Positions 49,479 to 58,889 of a DNA stretch of 64,000 bases are shown here, piece after piece. The notes below the pieces were generated by a model. That model did not search any database, was not told the DNA's origin, and saw only the letters and a program-made list of their open reading frames with translations. The DNA is from Corynebacterium sp. zg-331 (GTDB lineage: Bacteria > Actinomycetota > Actinomycetes > Mycobacteriales > Mycobacteriaceae). Each line of letters starts with the position of its first letter. Within the stretch, counting starts at the first letter, position 1. The stretch is taken from contig NZ_JACMYD010000001.1 of the NCBI RefSeq assembly GCF_014267345.1, positions 558,001-622,000 on the forward strand. Reading direction: 5' to 3'. Position numbers and translations under genes: made by a program.

Positions 49479-50614
49479 TGGAACCTGGATTCCTCGTTCT
49501 TCTTGTTCTCATCCTCTTCATCGCACTGCTTGTCATCAAGGCTATTGCGCTAATCCCACAGGGACAAGCCGCCGTGATCGAGCGCCTGGGCCGCTACACC
49601 CGCACCGTGGAGGGCGGTCTTACCTTCCTCGTACCCTTTCTCGACCGAGTGCGCGCCCGGGTGGACACCCGCGAACGCGTGGTCTCCTTCCCACCCCAGG
49701 CCGTGATCACCCAGGATAATCTCACCGTGGCCATCGACACGGTGGTCACCTTCCAGATCAACGACCCCGCTCGCGCCATCTACGGGGTAGACAATTACAT
49801 CGTAGGCGTGGAGCAGATCTCCGTGGCCACACTGCGCGACGTGGTCGGCGGCATGACCCTGGAAGAAACCCTCACATCCCGCGAAGTCATCAACCGCCGC
49901 CTACGCGGGGAACTCGACGCCGCCACGACCAAGTGGGGGCTGCGCATCAGCCGAGTGGAACTCAAGGCCATCGATCCGCCGCCGTCGATCCAGCAGTCCA
50001 TGGAGATGCAGATGAAAGCGGATCGAGAAAAGCGCGCCACAATCCTGAGCGCCGAAGGTCAGCGCGAATCCGATATCAAGACCGCCGAGGGCGAGAAGCA
50101 GGCCCGAATCCTGGCCGCCGAGGGAGAAAAGCACGCTGCGATCCTCGCTGCCGAGGCCGATCGCCAGGCCGAGATCCTGCGCGCCGAGGGCCGCCGCGCC
50201 GCCCGTTACCTGGAGGCCCAGGGCGAGGCACGCGCCATCCAGAAGATCAATGCCGCTATCAAGTCCGCCAAACTCACCCCGGAAGTATTGGCCTACCAGT
50301 ACCTAGAAAAGCTGCCCAAGATGGCTGAAGGACAAGCCTCCACAATGTGGCTGGTGCCCTCCCAATTCGGCGACTCCCTTGAGCAATTTGCCCGCGCGAT
50401 GGCAAAGAAGGACGACGAGGGCGTCTTCCGCTATGAGCCGCAGGCCGTCGATGCGGAGACCAAGGAGATGGCCGAGCCGGGGAACACCGATAACTGGTTC
50501 TCCACAGAATCCGATCCCGAGATCGCCGCGGCCGTGGCCGCCGCCAACGCGGTGGCAAACAAACCCGTCGACCCCTCCCTGGCCGAGCTCGTTGCGGAGG
50601 AGGAGCAGGGCTAA
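49478..50614 (+). CDS. SPFH/stomatin-like (QmcA/slipin) membrane protein
   Basis: 378 residues. One N-terminal membrane anchor (about 3-25), the SPFH domain (IPQGQAAVIERLGRYTRTVEGGLTFLVPF to about 190), and an Ala/Glu-rich helical region with AEGEKQARILAAEGEKHAAI-type repeats (about 195-260) that drives oligomerisation, then an acidic tail. Coupled to nfeD. Role in membrane scaffolding or protease control is by family analogy. Ends with CTAA shared with the opposite gene's stop. Confidence 0.93.
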   Translation: MEPGFLVLLVLILFIALLVIKAIALIPQGQAAVIERLGRYTRTVEGGLTFLVPFLDRVRARVDTRERVVSFPPQAVITQDNLTVAIDTVVTFQINDPARAIYGVDNYIVGVEQISVATLRDVVGGMTLEETLTSREVINRRLRGELDAATTKWGLRISRVELKAIDPPPSIQQSMEMQMKADREKRATILSAEGQRESDIKTAEGEKQARILAAEGEKHAAILAAEADRQAEILRAEGRRAARYLEAQGEARAIQKINAAIKSAKLTPEVLAYQYLEKLPKMAEGQASTMWLVPSQFGDSLEQFARAMAKKDDEGVFRYEPQAVDAETKEMAEPGNTDNWFSTESDPEIAAAVAAANAVANKPVDPSLAELVAEEEQG

Positions 50615-51153
50615 CCCACCGCCCGGCGCAGCAGCGCAACGGCCAGGCCCCAACCCGCATTCTCCGCCTGCCATCCGGCGGCCTGTAGGCGCTGCGACAT
50701 CGCCTGCTTGGAAATGCCTAACTCGGCGGCCGCCTCGTTCTGGCTCAGGCCGCCTCGCACCAAGGCGGTGGCCTGCCTGCCCTCCACCGTGCGCTTAGAC
50801 AAGACCTGACCGAGCAGCGCAAAGACCGCCGCCACCTCTTCGGCGCCCCGCACCCCGGAAGCGGCCCCCACGCTCACGGTTCCCGAGCGTGCCGCCCGGC
50901 TGAGGCTGCCAGTCGCCTCGCGCGCGGCAGCCTCACCCAGGCCCACGCCGATGGCCCAATCACCGTCGGAGAGCAGGGCCATCACCACGTTACAAAGGGC
51001 CTCCGGGGTAGCGATATCTGCGCGAATATCCTCGACCCCCAACGACCGGAAAGGCCCCACCCCCTCGAGAGTCCCGAGCGCCTGCGCCGAGCGCTCCACC
51101 AAATCGGCGCGCCGGGTGGCACGCCCGCGATACCGGGCATGGAGGGCAAACAT
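50611..51153 (-). CDS. Hypothetical helix-turn-helix protein
   Basis: 180 residues. The C-terminal region GLSQNEAAAELGISKQAMSQ is a clear helix-turn-helix (about 135-160). The N-terminal part (DLVERSAQAL..., then GDWAIGVGLGEAA) faintly resembles SatD-type proteins, which is not certain. Strong own promoter, TTGACC-16-TAAACT, with ATG 7 nt after the -10. Target unknown. Confidence 0.7.
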   Translation of the reverse strand: MFALHARYRGRATRRADLVERSAQALGTLEGVGPFRSLGVEDIRADIATPEALCNVVMALLSDGDWAIGVGLGEAAAREATGSLSRAARSGTVSVGAASGVRGAEEVAAVFALLGQVLSKRTVEGRQATALVRGGLSQNEAAAELGISKQAMSQRLQAAGWQAENAGWGLAVALLRRAVG

Positions 51154-51160
51154 TCTTCAC

Positions 51161-51188
51161 AGTTTAGTACGCGAATTGTCTAGGTCAA
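51161..51188 (-). promoter_or_regulatory. Promoter of the helix-turn-helix gene
   Basis: Minus-strand TTGACC (51183-51188), 16 bp, TAAACT (51161-51166); ATG 51153 follows after 7 nt (leaderless type). The -35 overlaps the end of the upstream gene. Confidence 0.65.
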
Positions 51189-51872
51189 GGGCTTGACGGG
51201 CAGGCGGCGATCCAGCACTAATCCCACCAGGCCCAATAGCCCCAGGCAAGCCATAGCCCCGAGGAAACGGGCATCCGGAGTGCCGGTCAGGGAATCACCC
51301 AACAGGACGACCGCGAGGGTGCCCGGTGCCGAGCCCACCGCGGTGGCCAGGGCAAAAGCCGCCACGGGCACAGGCGAGAGCGCCGCGACGTAATTAAGCA
51401 CGCTAAAGGGGATGCCCGCGATCAGCCTCAGCGACCCCACGGCCAACCAACCGCGCTGTTCCAAGCGCAGACTCCATCGCGCCATCGCGGGATGACGCAG
51501 TCGCGGGCGGATCCACTCGCCCAGCAGGCTCCGCACGAGCAACAACGAAACCACGGAGGAAGCCGTGGTGGCGCTCAGCGCCAAGGCCACGCCCCACCAG
51601 GGGCCGAAGAAAACCCCGGCGGCCAGGGTGAGCACCGTGCGGGGGAGAGGAAGCTGCGTGATCGCCACGTACAGGCACCAAAACAGCGCCGGAAACCCCG
51701 CACCCGCCCGCTCCGACCACCGGTGCAGGGTGCCGAGGCCCGGAACATCCAGCCAAAAAGTGAGCGCGCAGAAACACGCTAACGCCAGGGCAATGGCAAG
51801 GCGTCGCGGCCACGACCACCCACACACGGTCTGCCGCGCATCCTTGAAAAGGAGGGACAGGAAGTCCCTCAC
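51180..51872 (-). CDS. TVP38/TMEM64 (DedA-like VTT domain) membrane protein
   Basis: 230 residues from GTG 51872, which overlaps the acetyltransferase stop (GTGA); a GTG at 51899 is an alternative. Five to six transmembrane helices. VTT-domain marks: AAGVFFGPWWGVALAL and LRLIAGIPFSVLNYVAAL. Members are candidate lipid scramblases or transporters. Substrate unknown. Confidence 0.86.
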   Translation of the reverse strand: MRDFLSLLFKDARQTVCGWSWPRRLAIALALACFCALTFWLDVPGLGTLHRWSERAGAGFPALFWCLYVAITQLPLPRTVLTLAAGVFFGPWWGVALALSATTASSVVSLLLVRSLLGEWIRPRLRHPAMARWSLRLEQRGWLAVGSLRLIAGIPFSVLNYVAALSPVPVAAFALATAVGSAPGTLAVVLLGDSLTGTPDARFLGAMACLGLLGLVGLVLDRRLPVKPLT

Positions 51873-52474
51873 GATGCGGGCGGGGTCGGCGGCAACCACA
51901 TGGCCAGTTCACTGGGGCCTTGTCCCCGATGGGGAAGCTCGCCGAGGGGCACAAAGCCGAACCTAGCGTAGAGCTGTGCCGAATGCGGGGTGGAGGCCTC
52001 CAGGTATACGGCCGTGTGGCCGGCCCGCTGCGTTCCTCGTCGCAGGAGCGCCGAGCCGACCCCCTTGCCCTGGGCTTCGGGGCGAACCGCCAGAGTGTAG
52101 AGATACCAGTGCGGGAACTTGGGCTGATACGTCCCGAGTTCGCGTTCCCGGCGATATCTCGTGATTACGTTGCGGCCAAAGATGGCGGCGTATCCCCGCG
52201 CGAGCCTTGTTCGCGCGAGAAGGCTCGCGGTAGCCCCGGGTGGCGACCACAAGGCCACACCCAGGATCGTCCCCTCCTCCTCGGCAACATCGATCGCGCC
52301 CGCGGGCTCGTAGTCCTGGGCGAGCTGAAGGTAAAAGAGGTCGCGCAACGCGCGCGGGGCCTCGACGGCAGCCAGGGGAGTGACGCGAGCGAAAGCGGGA
52401 TCTGCAGCGAACGCGCCGGAAAGGATCTCCACCGCGGCGTCGCGGTCGCGCGGGCGATAGGGGCGAATGAGCAT
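51869..52474 (-). CDS. GNAT-family N-acetyltransferase
   Basis: 201 residues from ATG 52474, with GAGGAG 5 nt upstream. Acetyl-CoA motif A: LYTLAVRPEAQGKGVGSALL; motif B: VYLEASTPHSAQLYARFGFVPLGE. Substrate not predictable. It overlaps the TVP38 gene, so both are probably co-translated. Confidence 0.9.
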   Translation of the reverse strand: MLIRPYRPRDRDAAVEILSGAFAADPAFARVTPLAAVEAPRALRDLFYLQLAQDYEPAGAIDVAEEEGTILGVALWSPPGATASLLARTRLARGYAAIFGRNVITRYRRERELGTYQPKFPHWYLYTLAVRPEAQGKGVGSALLRRGTQRAGHTAVYLEASTPHSAQLYARFGFVPLGELPHRGQGPSELAMWLPPTPPAS

Positions 52475-52527
52475 AAAACTCCTCAATATGCACACGACCC
52501 GCCATGATGCGGATCGTGTGCCGGAAG

Positions 52528-52613
52528 TGCCCGGAGGGGGACTTGAACCCCCACGTCCGTTAATAGGACACTAGCACCTCAAGCTAGCGCGTCTGCCATT
52601 CCGCCACCCGGGC
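52528..52613 (-). tRNA. tRNA-Leu (anticodon GAG)
   Basis: 86 nt on the minus strand. Acceptor GCCCGGG pairs with TCCGGGC (one G-U), discriminator A. D arm GGCGGAATGGCAGACGC, anticodon stem CTAGC/GCTAG with loop TTGAGGT, a long variable arm (TGTCCTATTAACGGACG) as in leucine class-II tRNAs, and T arm GGGGGTTCAAGTCCCCC. CCA is not encoded. Confidence 0.96.
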
Positions 52614-52738
52614 CGGTGGTTCGTGCGAACGACGTTTACCTTAACCTACCCCCATATTTCCCACAAATCCGCAGTTCACGGAAGGATTTTCCAGAAAATG
52701 AAATAACAAGCGCGAAAGTTCGTGTAGAAGTGGAAACC

Positions 52739-53260
52739 ATGAGCTATTCCTACGCCCACGATCCCCGTTTCCCCGGCCCCGATCCGTACGCCCCGCTTCA
52801 CGCACTCCCGAAATTTCCGCTCCATTCCCACGACTTCGAGGATGGCCAGCGCCTCCCCGCCGAGCTCACGGCGCCCCATTCCCGCTCCCCGCACCTGGCC
52901 TGGTCTAGCCTCCCCGAGGGGACCAAGTCCCTGGCCATCACCTGCTTCGATCCGGACGCCCCCACGGCCGCGGGCTTCTGGCACTGGGCCGTGTGCAACA
53001 TCCCGACGACCGTCTCCGAGGTCGCCAGGGGAGAGACCATTGCGGACGCGCTGACCCTGGTGGGGGACAATGGGCAGCGGGCCTACTACGGGCCGCAGCC
53101 GCCCGAAGGCCACGGCCCGCACCGCTATCTCTTCGCCGTGCATGCCGTGGATGTGGAAAAACTAGACGTCGATGCTGACACCCGGCCCACCGCGCTCGGG
53201 TTCCAGCTCTACTTCCACTCCCTGGGGCGCGCTGTGCTGTGGGGCTGGTACGAAAACTAG
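52739..53260 (+). CDS. PEBP-family protein (YbhB/YbcL type)
   Basis: 173 residues from ATG 52739; in-frame GTG codons just upstream are alternatives. Phosphatidylethanolamine-binding-protein fold: [21 protein letters not shown] and [16 protein letters not shown] carry the anion-binding Asp and His residues. Cytosolic, no signal peptide. Role unknown in bacteria. Its TAG overlaps the pyrD stop in a CTAG. Confidence 0.9.
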   Translation: MSYSYAHDPRFPGPDPYAPLHALPKFPLHSHDFEDGQRLPAELTAPHSRSPHLAWSSLPEGTKSLAITCFDPDAPTAAGFWHWAVCNIPTTVSEVARGETIADALTLVGDNGQRAYYGPQPPEGHGPHRYLFAVHAVDVEKLDVDADTRPTALGFQLYFHSLGRAVLWGWYEN

Positions 53261-54348
53261 TCCACCCAGGGGCGCCCGCAGCCCACGGCCTCGGCGATGT
53301 TATGAAAACCCTGGGCGCGGATCTGGTCGGCCAGGCCGCGGTGAATGTTGCGGATCCAATCCGGGCCGCCATAGATCAAGCCGGTGTAGCCCTGAAGCAG
53401 GGTCGCTCCCGCGGCAAGACGCTCCCAGGCCTGCTGCGGAGTCTCGATGCCCCCCACAGAGATCAGCACCAGCCGATCTCCCACCCGCTCACGGAGTCGG
53501 GCCAGGATCTCCAGGGAACGAGCCGCCACCGGGGGACCGGAGACCCCACCGGGGCCAAGCTCCTCGACCTTACGGGTGGCCAGCCCCTCCCGGGAAACGG
53601 TGGTATTGGTCGCCACGATGCCGGCCAGCCCCAATTCCAAGGCCAGATCCGCCACCGCGTCGACATCCTCATTGGAGAGATCCGGGGCGATCTTGACTAG
53701 CACGGGGGCATCGGTGGTCTCCTGCACCGCCTGCAGGATGGGGCGCAGGGATTCCACCGCCTGTAGGTCTCGCAGCCCGGGGGTATTGGGGGAGGAGACA
53801 TTGACCACCAGGTACGTGGCCAGGTGCTCCAGGAGCTTGGCCGAACGGCGGTAATCCTCCACCGCCCCCTCCAGGGGAACCACTTTGGTCTTGCCGATAT
53901 TTACCCCCACGATGTCGTCGTAGCGACGGCGGTACAGATTCGTGGCCACCTGGGCCGCCCCGGGGTTGTTAAAACCCATCCGGTTGAGGATGCCACGATC
54001 CGCCTTGAGCCGGAACAACCGGGGCGTGGGATTACCCGGCTGCGGGGAGGCGGTTACGGTGCCGATCTCCGCGTACCCAAAGCCCAGGGGCGTCCAGAGG
54101 TCGGGGGAGTTCGCGGACTTATCGAAGCCTGCCGCCAATCCCAGCGGCCTGGGGAACACCACCCCAAAGACCTCCTGTTCCAGGATGGGGTCGCGCACCG
54201 GCATCACGCGCCCGATCAGTCGGTTGAGGGGGCCCACAAACTGCAACATGCCCAAAACGTCACTCACCATGCCGTGAATGCGCTCTGGGTCAAGGGTAAA
54301 GAGTCCTTTGAGGATCAGTTGGTAGGCGGTATTGCGAATAGCACCCAT
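53257..54348 (-). CDS. pyrD: Dihydroorotate dehydrogenase (quinone), class 2
   Basis: FMN enzyme that links pyrimidine synthesis to the quinone pool at the membrane. 363 residues. The N-terminal hydrophobic helix region of class 2, [20 protein letters not shown], catalytic serine in [15 protein letters not shown], and the FMN-phosphate loop [20 protein letters not shown] are present. ATG 9 bp after the lipoprotein stop, likely one operon. Confidence 0.96.
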   Translation of the reverse strand: MGAIRNTAYQLILKGLFTLDPERIHGMVSDVLGMLQFVGPLNRLIGRVMPVRDPILEQEVFGVVFPRPLGLAAGFDKSANSPDLWTPLGFGYAEIGTVTASPQPGNPTPRLFRLKADRGILNRMGFNNPGAAQVATNLYRRRYDDIVGVNIGKTKVVPLEGAVEDYRRSAKLLEHLATYLVVNVSSPNTPGLRDLQAVESLRPILQAVQETTDAPVLVKIAPDLSNEDVDAVADLALELGLAGIVATNTTVSREGLATRKVEELGPGGVSGPPVAARSLEILARLRERVGDRLVLISVGGIETPQQAWERLAAGATLLQGYTGLIYGGPDWIRNIHRGLADQIRAQGFHNIAEAVGCGRPWVD

Positions 54349-54357
54349 GGGGAATCC

Positions 54358-55392
54358 TTACGTGGAAGAGGTGGGATCGTTGATCACTTGCAGGCCCTCG
54401 CCCTCGGCAGAGGCCAGCACAAGGCTGCCGGAGTCGAGGGCTACTAGCGAGGTGGCCCGGGCCACGGTGGGCAACTCGTAGCGCCGCTGCGGTACCCCCT
54501 TCGAGATGTCCCAGCCGGTGAGCACGTTACCCGCCGTGGAGGCCACCCAGGCCAGGCGATGACGCTCATCCCAGGCCACGGCCCAGGGCGATTCCGGCAC
54601 CGGCACCGTTTGATGCAGACGGATGACTTCGTCGGAGGTGTACACCGCCAGCTGATTGCCCGTGGTGTCGGAGGCAAGCACAAGCCCCCGGGGGCCGACG
54701 GCGATGCGCCCCACCCCCAATCCCACGCGCAGACGACCCCCCTGGCGCTCGTGCGAGCGGTCGATGTTCTGGATCGTGGTGTCCTTCGCCCAGGTGCGCA
54801 CGATAGCGTCGGGCGCACCGTCTAGGGGAGTAGAAAGCAGCTGGGTGGTGGGGGCCGCGACCTCGATCACGGTAGGATCACCGGCCTCAGGATAGATCGC
54901 CACCTCGCCCTCGGCGTCGTTGGCGGTGACCAGCTCGCCGCCGCTGAGCACCGTGGCGGCGGTGGCCGGACGCTCCACCTGACGCACCTGCTCGTGGCGG
55001 GGATCGCGGGCCGGGTAGAAACGCACTTCCCGCCCGCAGGCCACCACGAAGGCCGAGTCCGTAGCGGTGAGCTCCCCGCACTCCGGGGAAAGCGCCACCG
55101 TGGTCGCAGAGTCGGCGCGCAGATCCTCCAGGGTACCCACGGTCAGGGCCTCGGGGGAACGCAGGGCCACGACCTCCCCGATGTTCTCCATCGCCTGCAC
55201 CCGGGCCACCGGCTCCGGCAGTGCGATGACCTCGCCAGCGGGCCGGATGCCGGGGGGCGAGGGAACGGCCGTGGCATCCCCCATCCCCTCTCCGAGGTCC
55301 GAGGAGACCTGAGATTGGCAGCCCGCCGCGAGCAACGCCGCGCACGTCAGTGCGAGCGTGGCCGTGTACTTCGCCCTCTTTGCCGTCTTCAC
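54358..55392 (-). CDS. Lipoprotein with beta-propeller-like repeats
   Basis: 344 residues. Lipobox LLAAGC with Cys25 after a basic N terminus, so exported and lipid-anchored. The body has repeated strands of propeller type (VALSPECGELTATDSAFVVACGREVRFYP; GLVLASDTTGNQLAVYT; RLAWVASTAGNVLTGWD, given as separate blocks). No enzyme motif. GTG is 8 nt after TAGAGT. Function unknown. Confidence 0.82.
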   Translation of the reverse strand: MKTAKRAKYTATLALTCAALLAAGCQSQVSSDLGEGMGDATAVPSPPGIRPAGEVIALPEPVARVQAMENIGEVVALRSPEALTVGTLEDLRADSATTVALSPECGELTATDSAFVVACGREVRFYPARDPRHEQVRQVERPATAATVLSGGELVTANDAEGEVAIYPEAGDPTVIEVAAPTTQLLSTPLDGAPDAIVRTWAKDTTIQNIDRSHERQGGRLRVGLGVGRIAVGPRGLVLASDTTGNQLAVYTSDEVIRLHQTVPVPESPWAVAWDERHRLAWVASTAGNVLTGWDISKGVPQRRYELPTVARATSLVALDSGSLVLASAEGEGLQVINDPTSST

Positions 55393-55400
55393 ACTAGGAG

Positions 55401-55406
55401 ACTCTA
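55401..55406 (-). promoter_or_regulatory. Leaderless-type -10 of the lipoprotein gene
   Basis: Minus-strand TAGAGT, 8 nt before GTG 55392. Confidence 0.5.
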
Positions 55407-55415
55407 GCAGTGCCC

Positions 55416-56273
55416 TCAGCGCGATATATCGTCAAGCGCTTTCTTAATCGGCCCCGGCAAGGTACCCCTGACGCAGCGCTCAATATCCTCCGGGGCGCGA
55501 GCCTCCACGAGGGTGGAGGCCACGGTCTCGCGCTGGCGCACCCACGCTACCGCCGCCGTCGCCGCGGACAGACCGAGACCCTCCGCCGCCGTGCGCAGGG
55601 CCTCGGCAATCTTGCCCGCACGCTGGCCGCGCAACCGGGAGGCATGCGGGTCATCGGGGGCGATCTCCCCGGTGAGCACTCCGTGTGCCAAGGGATTGGC
55701 GGCAATGATACCCACGCCCAGGTGCTCAGCGGCCGGCATCACCTCCAACTCCGCCTCGCGCATCAGCAAGGAGTACGGCATCTGTGCCGCCACCACGGCT
55801 CGGCACGCGTGAGTCACGGCAAGCTGCCAGCCCGAATAATCTCGCACCCCGGCATAGCACACCCGTCCGGTATCGATCGCGTAATCTATCGCGCCCGCCA
55901 CCTCCGCCACCGGGGTATGCGGATCCCAGTAGGCCACGCTCCACAGATCGAGGTGATCCAGGCGCAGCCGGGTGAGTATCCTGTCGAGGTCGTTCAGCAG
56001 GGCACGGCGCGAGCAGTCCACCCGCCGGCCCGCCGGGGAGTCGGGATTGACCCCGGAGGCCGCGGAGAGCACTAGGTCAGACCGGTCAAGCATGCGGACG
56101 ACGCCTTCCACCGCATCCACCGTAGAAATGTCCACCAGGTTGCCCCCGGCGTCGAGAAAAGCATTCAGGATGGCCGGGGTGGTATCCATCGCCACGCTTC
56201 GCCCCCAGTGCGCCGTGCTCAGCCCCAACGCGGAGACCCGCAGTCCGGATTGCCCCAGTGTTCTTACCTCCAC
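55416..56273 (-). CDS. Aldo/keto-reductase fold protein, catalytic residues lost
   Basis: 285 residues with the AKR barrel plan: [54 protein letters not shown]. Of the usual Asp-Tyr-Lys-His tetrad only the Asp (Asp48 in LVDIS) is kept. The Tyr region reads TVDAVEG, the Lys region LVLSAASG and the His region LWSVAYWD. It is probably not a normal reductase. GTG is 7 nt after TAGGCT. Divergent from uppP. Confidence 0.82.
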   Translation of the reverse strand: MEVRTLGQSGLRVSALGLSTAHWGRSVAMDTTPAILNAFLDAGGNLVDISTVDAVEGVVRMLDRSDLVLSAASGVNPDSPAGRRVDCSRRALLNDLDRILTRLRLDHLDLWSVAYWDPHTPVAEVAGAIDYAIDTGRVCYAGVRDYSGWQLAVTHACRAVVAAQMPYSLLMREAELEVMPAAEHLGVGIIAANPLAHGVLTGEIAPDDPHASRLRGQRAGKIAEALRTAAEGLGLSAATAAVAWVRQRETVASTLVEARAPEDIERCVRGTLPGPIKKALDDISR

Positions 56274-56280
56274 CGTCCCC

Positions 56281-56286
56281 AGCCTA
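56281..56286 (-). promoter_or_regulatory. Leaderless-type -10 of the aldo/keto reductase gene
   Basis: Minus-strand TAGGCT, 7 nt before GTG 56273. Only 4 bp separate it from the uppP -10 on the other strand. Confidence 0.6.
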
Positions 56287-56290
56287 GTAG

Positions 56291-56296
56291 TAGGGT
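56291..56296 (+). promoter_or_regulatory. Leaderless-type -10 of uppP
   Basis: TAGGGT, 7 nt before GTG 56304. Confidence 0.55.
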
Positions 56297-56303
56297 CGTG
56301 CGG

Positions 56304-57170
56304 GTGACTGACATGACCGTGTTTGCCTCCGCTGCCGCCGACACCGCGCAGATGTCCTGGATTCAGGTGATCGTCCTATCCATCGTGCAGGGTCTCACCG
56401 AATTTCTTCCCGTGAGTTCCTCCGGTCACCTGCGCATCGTTTCCGAACTATTCTGGGGCGCCGACGCCGGGGCGTCCTTTACCGCCGTAGTTCAGCTGGG
56501 CACCGAGCTGGCGGTGGTGGTGTACTTCGCCCGCGATATCGCCAGGATCATCGGCGCCTGGTTCCGAGGCCTGGTGCACCGAGAGCATCGCGGCTTTGAC
56601 TATCGCATGGGCTGGATGGTGATCGCTGGCTCCGTACCCATCGGCATCGCTGGGGTACTTTTTCAGGACGCCATCCGCGATACGTTGCGCAACCTGTGGA
56701 TCACGGCCACGGTACTCATCCTCTTTTCCTTCGTTTTCATCCTCGCCGAGCGGGTGGGCCGCAAGGACCGTTCCTTCGAGGAGCTCACCATGAGGGATGC
56801 CCTCGTCATGGGCATGTGCCAGTGCTTAGCCCTCATTCCCGGGGTCTCGCGCTCCGGCGGCACTATCTCCGGCGGTCTCTTTCTGGGCCTCGATCGCGAA
56901 GTAGCCACTCGTTTTTCCTTCCTGCTCGCCATTCCCGCCGTCATGGCCTCCGGCTTGTTCTCCCTCAAAGATGTCTTTGACCCCACGGTGGGGCAGGCCG
57001 CCTCCGCCGGACAGCTCCTCGTAGGTACGGCGATCTGTTTCGCCCTGGGGTATGCCTGCATCGCCTGGCTACTGAAGTTCGTGGCACACCACTCCTTCGC
57101 GTGGTTTGCCGCCTACCGCATTCCCCTGGGCCTTGCGGTGATGGTCCTCCTGACCGCGGGCCTGCTGTAG
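56304..57170 (+). CDS. uppP: Undecaprenyl-diphosphatase
   Basis: Recycles the lipid carrier used for peptidoglycan and arabinogalactan precursors. GTG 56304 gives 288 residues; the upstream frame is not supported. Seven to eight helices. Catalytic blocks [15 protein letters not shown] and [16 protein letters not shown] are complete. An ATG at 56313 is an alternative start. Confers bacitracin tolerance in other species. Confidence 0.95.
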   Translation: MTDMTVFASAAADTAQMSWIQVIVLSIVQGLTEFLPVSSSGHLRIVSELFWGADAGASFTAVVQLGTELAVVVYFARDIARIIGAWFRGLVHREHRGFDYRMGWMVIAGSVPIGIAGVLFQDAIRDTLRNLWITATVLILFSFVFILAERVGRKDRSFEELTMRDALVMGMCQCLALIPGVSRSGGTISGGLFLGLDREVATRFSFLLAIPAVMASGLFSLKDVFDPTVGQAASAGQLLVGTAICFALGYACIAWLLKFVAHHSFAWFAAYRIPLGLAVMVLLTAGLL

Positions 57171-57229
57171 TCCTCGACCGCCACGGCTCTCTTCACCTGC
57201 CGGTTCCTCCCACCTGCGGGGCGAAGGGT

Positions 57230-57235
57230 TAGGGT
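57230..57235 (+). promoter_or_regulatory. Leaderless-type -10 of mshC
   Basis: TAGGGT, 7 nt before ATG 57243. Confidence 0.6.
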
Positions 57236-57242
57236 GTATGCC

Positions 57243-58475
57243 ATGCATTCTTGGCCCTCTCCCTCGATTCCCCCCGTTCCCGGCCCCCCGGTGACGCTGC
57301 GCCTCTACGATACTGCCGATCAGGCCGTGCGCGAGGTGGAGATCCCCGAGGATGGCCCGGTGGGCGTCTACGTCTGCGGCATTACCCCTTATGATTCCAC
57401 GCATCTCGGTCACGCGGCCACCTATCTGACCTTCGACCTGATCCATCGAGTGCTCCTGGACAACGGGCACGCGGTGCATTACGTGCAAAACATCACCGAC
57501 GTGGACGATCCCCTCTTCGAGCGCGCAGACCGCGACGGCGTGGACTGGCGCGATCTGGGTACTGCCCAGATCGATAAGTTCCGCGGGGACATGGAGACGT
57601 TGAGCGTGATCCCGCCACAGGACTACGTGGGGGCCATGGAATCGGTAGACGAGGTCATCGAGATGGTATCCGCTCTTCTGGACCGGGGAGCGGCCTACAC
57701 CGTCGATGACCCGCGTTACCCGGACGTATACGCCTCCGTCGATGCCACCGAGCACTTCGGCTACGAGTCGAACTATTCCGGGGCACAGATGGAAAAGTTC
57801 TTTGCTGAGCGCGGCGGTGACCCCGAGCGTCCCGGCAAGGTACACAGCCTCGATGCCTTGGTATGGCGCGCACAACGCCCCGGCGAGCCCGCCTGGGATT
57901 CCCCCTTTGGCCCCGGCCGCCCTGGCTGGCATATCGAATGCTCCGCCATCGCCACCAACCGCCTGGGGTCACGCTTTGCGGTGCAGGGTGGGGGCTCCGA
58001 CCTGATCTTCCCGCACCACGAGTTCTCCGCCGCGCACGCCGAGTCCGCCCTCGATATCGAACGGATGGCCGGCCACTACGTGCACGCCGGAATGATGGCC
58101 TTGGCCGGAACAAAGATGTCTAAATCCCTAGGCAACCTCGTGTTCGTCTCCGACCTCGTGCGCGCCGGACACGACCCCAGCGCCATCCGCCTGGGAATTT
58201 TTTCCGCGCACTATCGCAGCGACCGCGACTGGTCCGAGGAGGTTCTCGCCACTGCGGAGCGCCGCCTAGCCTACTGGCGGGAGGCCGCCCGCCGCGGCGG
58301 TTCCCCCGAGCACGCGCGGGCCGTGGTAGCTGAGGTTCGCCAGCGGCTCGCCGATGACCTCGATACCCCCGGCGCGCTGGCGGCAATCGACGAATGGGCG
58401 CGTACCTGCTCCGACGAGGGGCAGGGCAGTGCCGTGGAGGCCGCCGTCGAGGCGCTGCTGGGCGTGCGTTTCTAG
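57243..58475 (+). CDS. mshC: Cysteine:GlcN-inositol ligase MshC (mycothiol synthesis)
   Basis: ATP-dependent joining of cysteine to GlcN-Ins, the third step to mycothiol. 410 residues from ATG 57243 (N terminus MHSWPSPS, like MQSW of mycobacterial MshC). A cysteinyl-tRNA-synthetase-like Rossmann core with THLGHAATY (HIGH-type) and KMSKSLGN, zinc-binding Cys in YVCGITPYD, plus [11 protein letters not shown] and FPHHE. The anticodon-binding region of CysS is missing, which separates it from CysS. Confidence 0.95.
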   Translation: MHSWPSPSIPPVPGPPVTLRLYDTADQAVREVEIPEDGPVGVYVCGITPYDSTHLGHAATYLTFDLIHRVLLDNGHAVHYVQNITDVDDPLFERADRDGVDWRDLGTAQIDKFRGDMETLSVIPPQDYVGAMESVDEVIEMVSALLDRGAAYTVDDPRYPDVYASVDATEHFGYESNYSGAQMEKFFAERGGDPERPGKVHSLDALVWRAQRPGEPAWDSPFGPGRPGWHIECSAIATNRLGSRFAVQGGGSDLIFPHHEFSAAHAESALDIERMAGHYVHAGMMALAGTKMSKSLGNLVFVSDLVRAGHDPSAIRLGIFSAHYRSDRDWSEEVLATAERRLAYWREAARRGGSPEHARAVVAEVRQRLADDLDTPGALAAIDEWARTCSDEGQGSAVEAAVEALLGVRF

Positions 58476-58498
58476 ACGCCATGCCCCACAATGGTTCC

Positions 58499-58882
58499 AT
58501 GAGCACTCCCGCCACCGCCGTTCGCAGCGAGTTTGAACCGGCCATCGAGCAGTTCCTGACCGACCTCACCACGTTCGTCTCCGGGGCCTACCTCCACGAG
58601 GAAGAAAAAGACCGGTGGGACCAGCCCTTCGACCCGGACGCCCTGGAGGAGCTGGGGACGATCCTGCACACCCTGCTCGATCGCGTGGAGGGGGAGTCCC
58701 CGCAGGCGGTGCCCGTTTTCCTGCGCGCAACCATCGCGGAGCTGCACGCCTTCAATGACAAGCATCACGGAGCCGTGCTGGAGCCGGAGGAGTATGCGGA
58801 GCTCAACGATCTCTTCACCGCCCTCGCACGCACCGCCGGGGTGCCCGAGGAAGCCCTCAATGACCTGCCGATCCTTGAGTAA
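58499..58882 (+). CDS. Small acidic conserved hypothetical protein
   Basis: 127 residues from ATG 58499; an in-frame ATG at 58481 is an alternative. Strongly acidic and helical (FLTDLTTFVSGAYLHEEEKD; EPEEYAELNDLFTALA), no known domain. It lies between mshC and a HAD phosphatase gene, which starts just after its stop, so the three may form an operon. Confidence 0.7.
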   Translation: MSTPATAVRSEFEPAIEQFLTDLTTFVSGAYLHEEEKDRWDQPFDPDALEELGTILHTLLDRVEGESPQAVPVFLRATIAELHAFNDKHHGAVLEPEEYAELNDLFTALARTAGVPEEALNDLPILE

Positions 58883-58889
58883 ACCCGGA

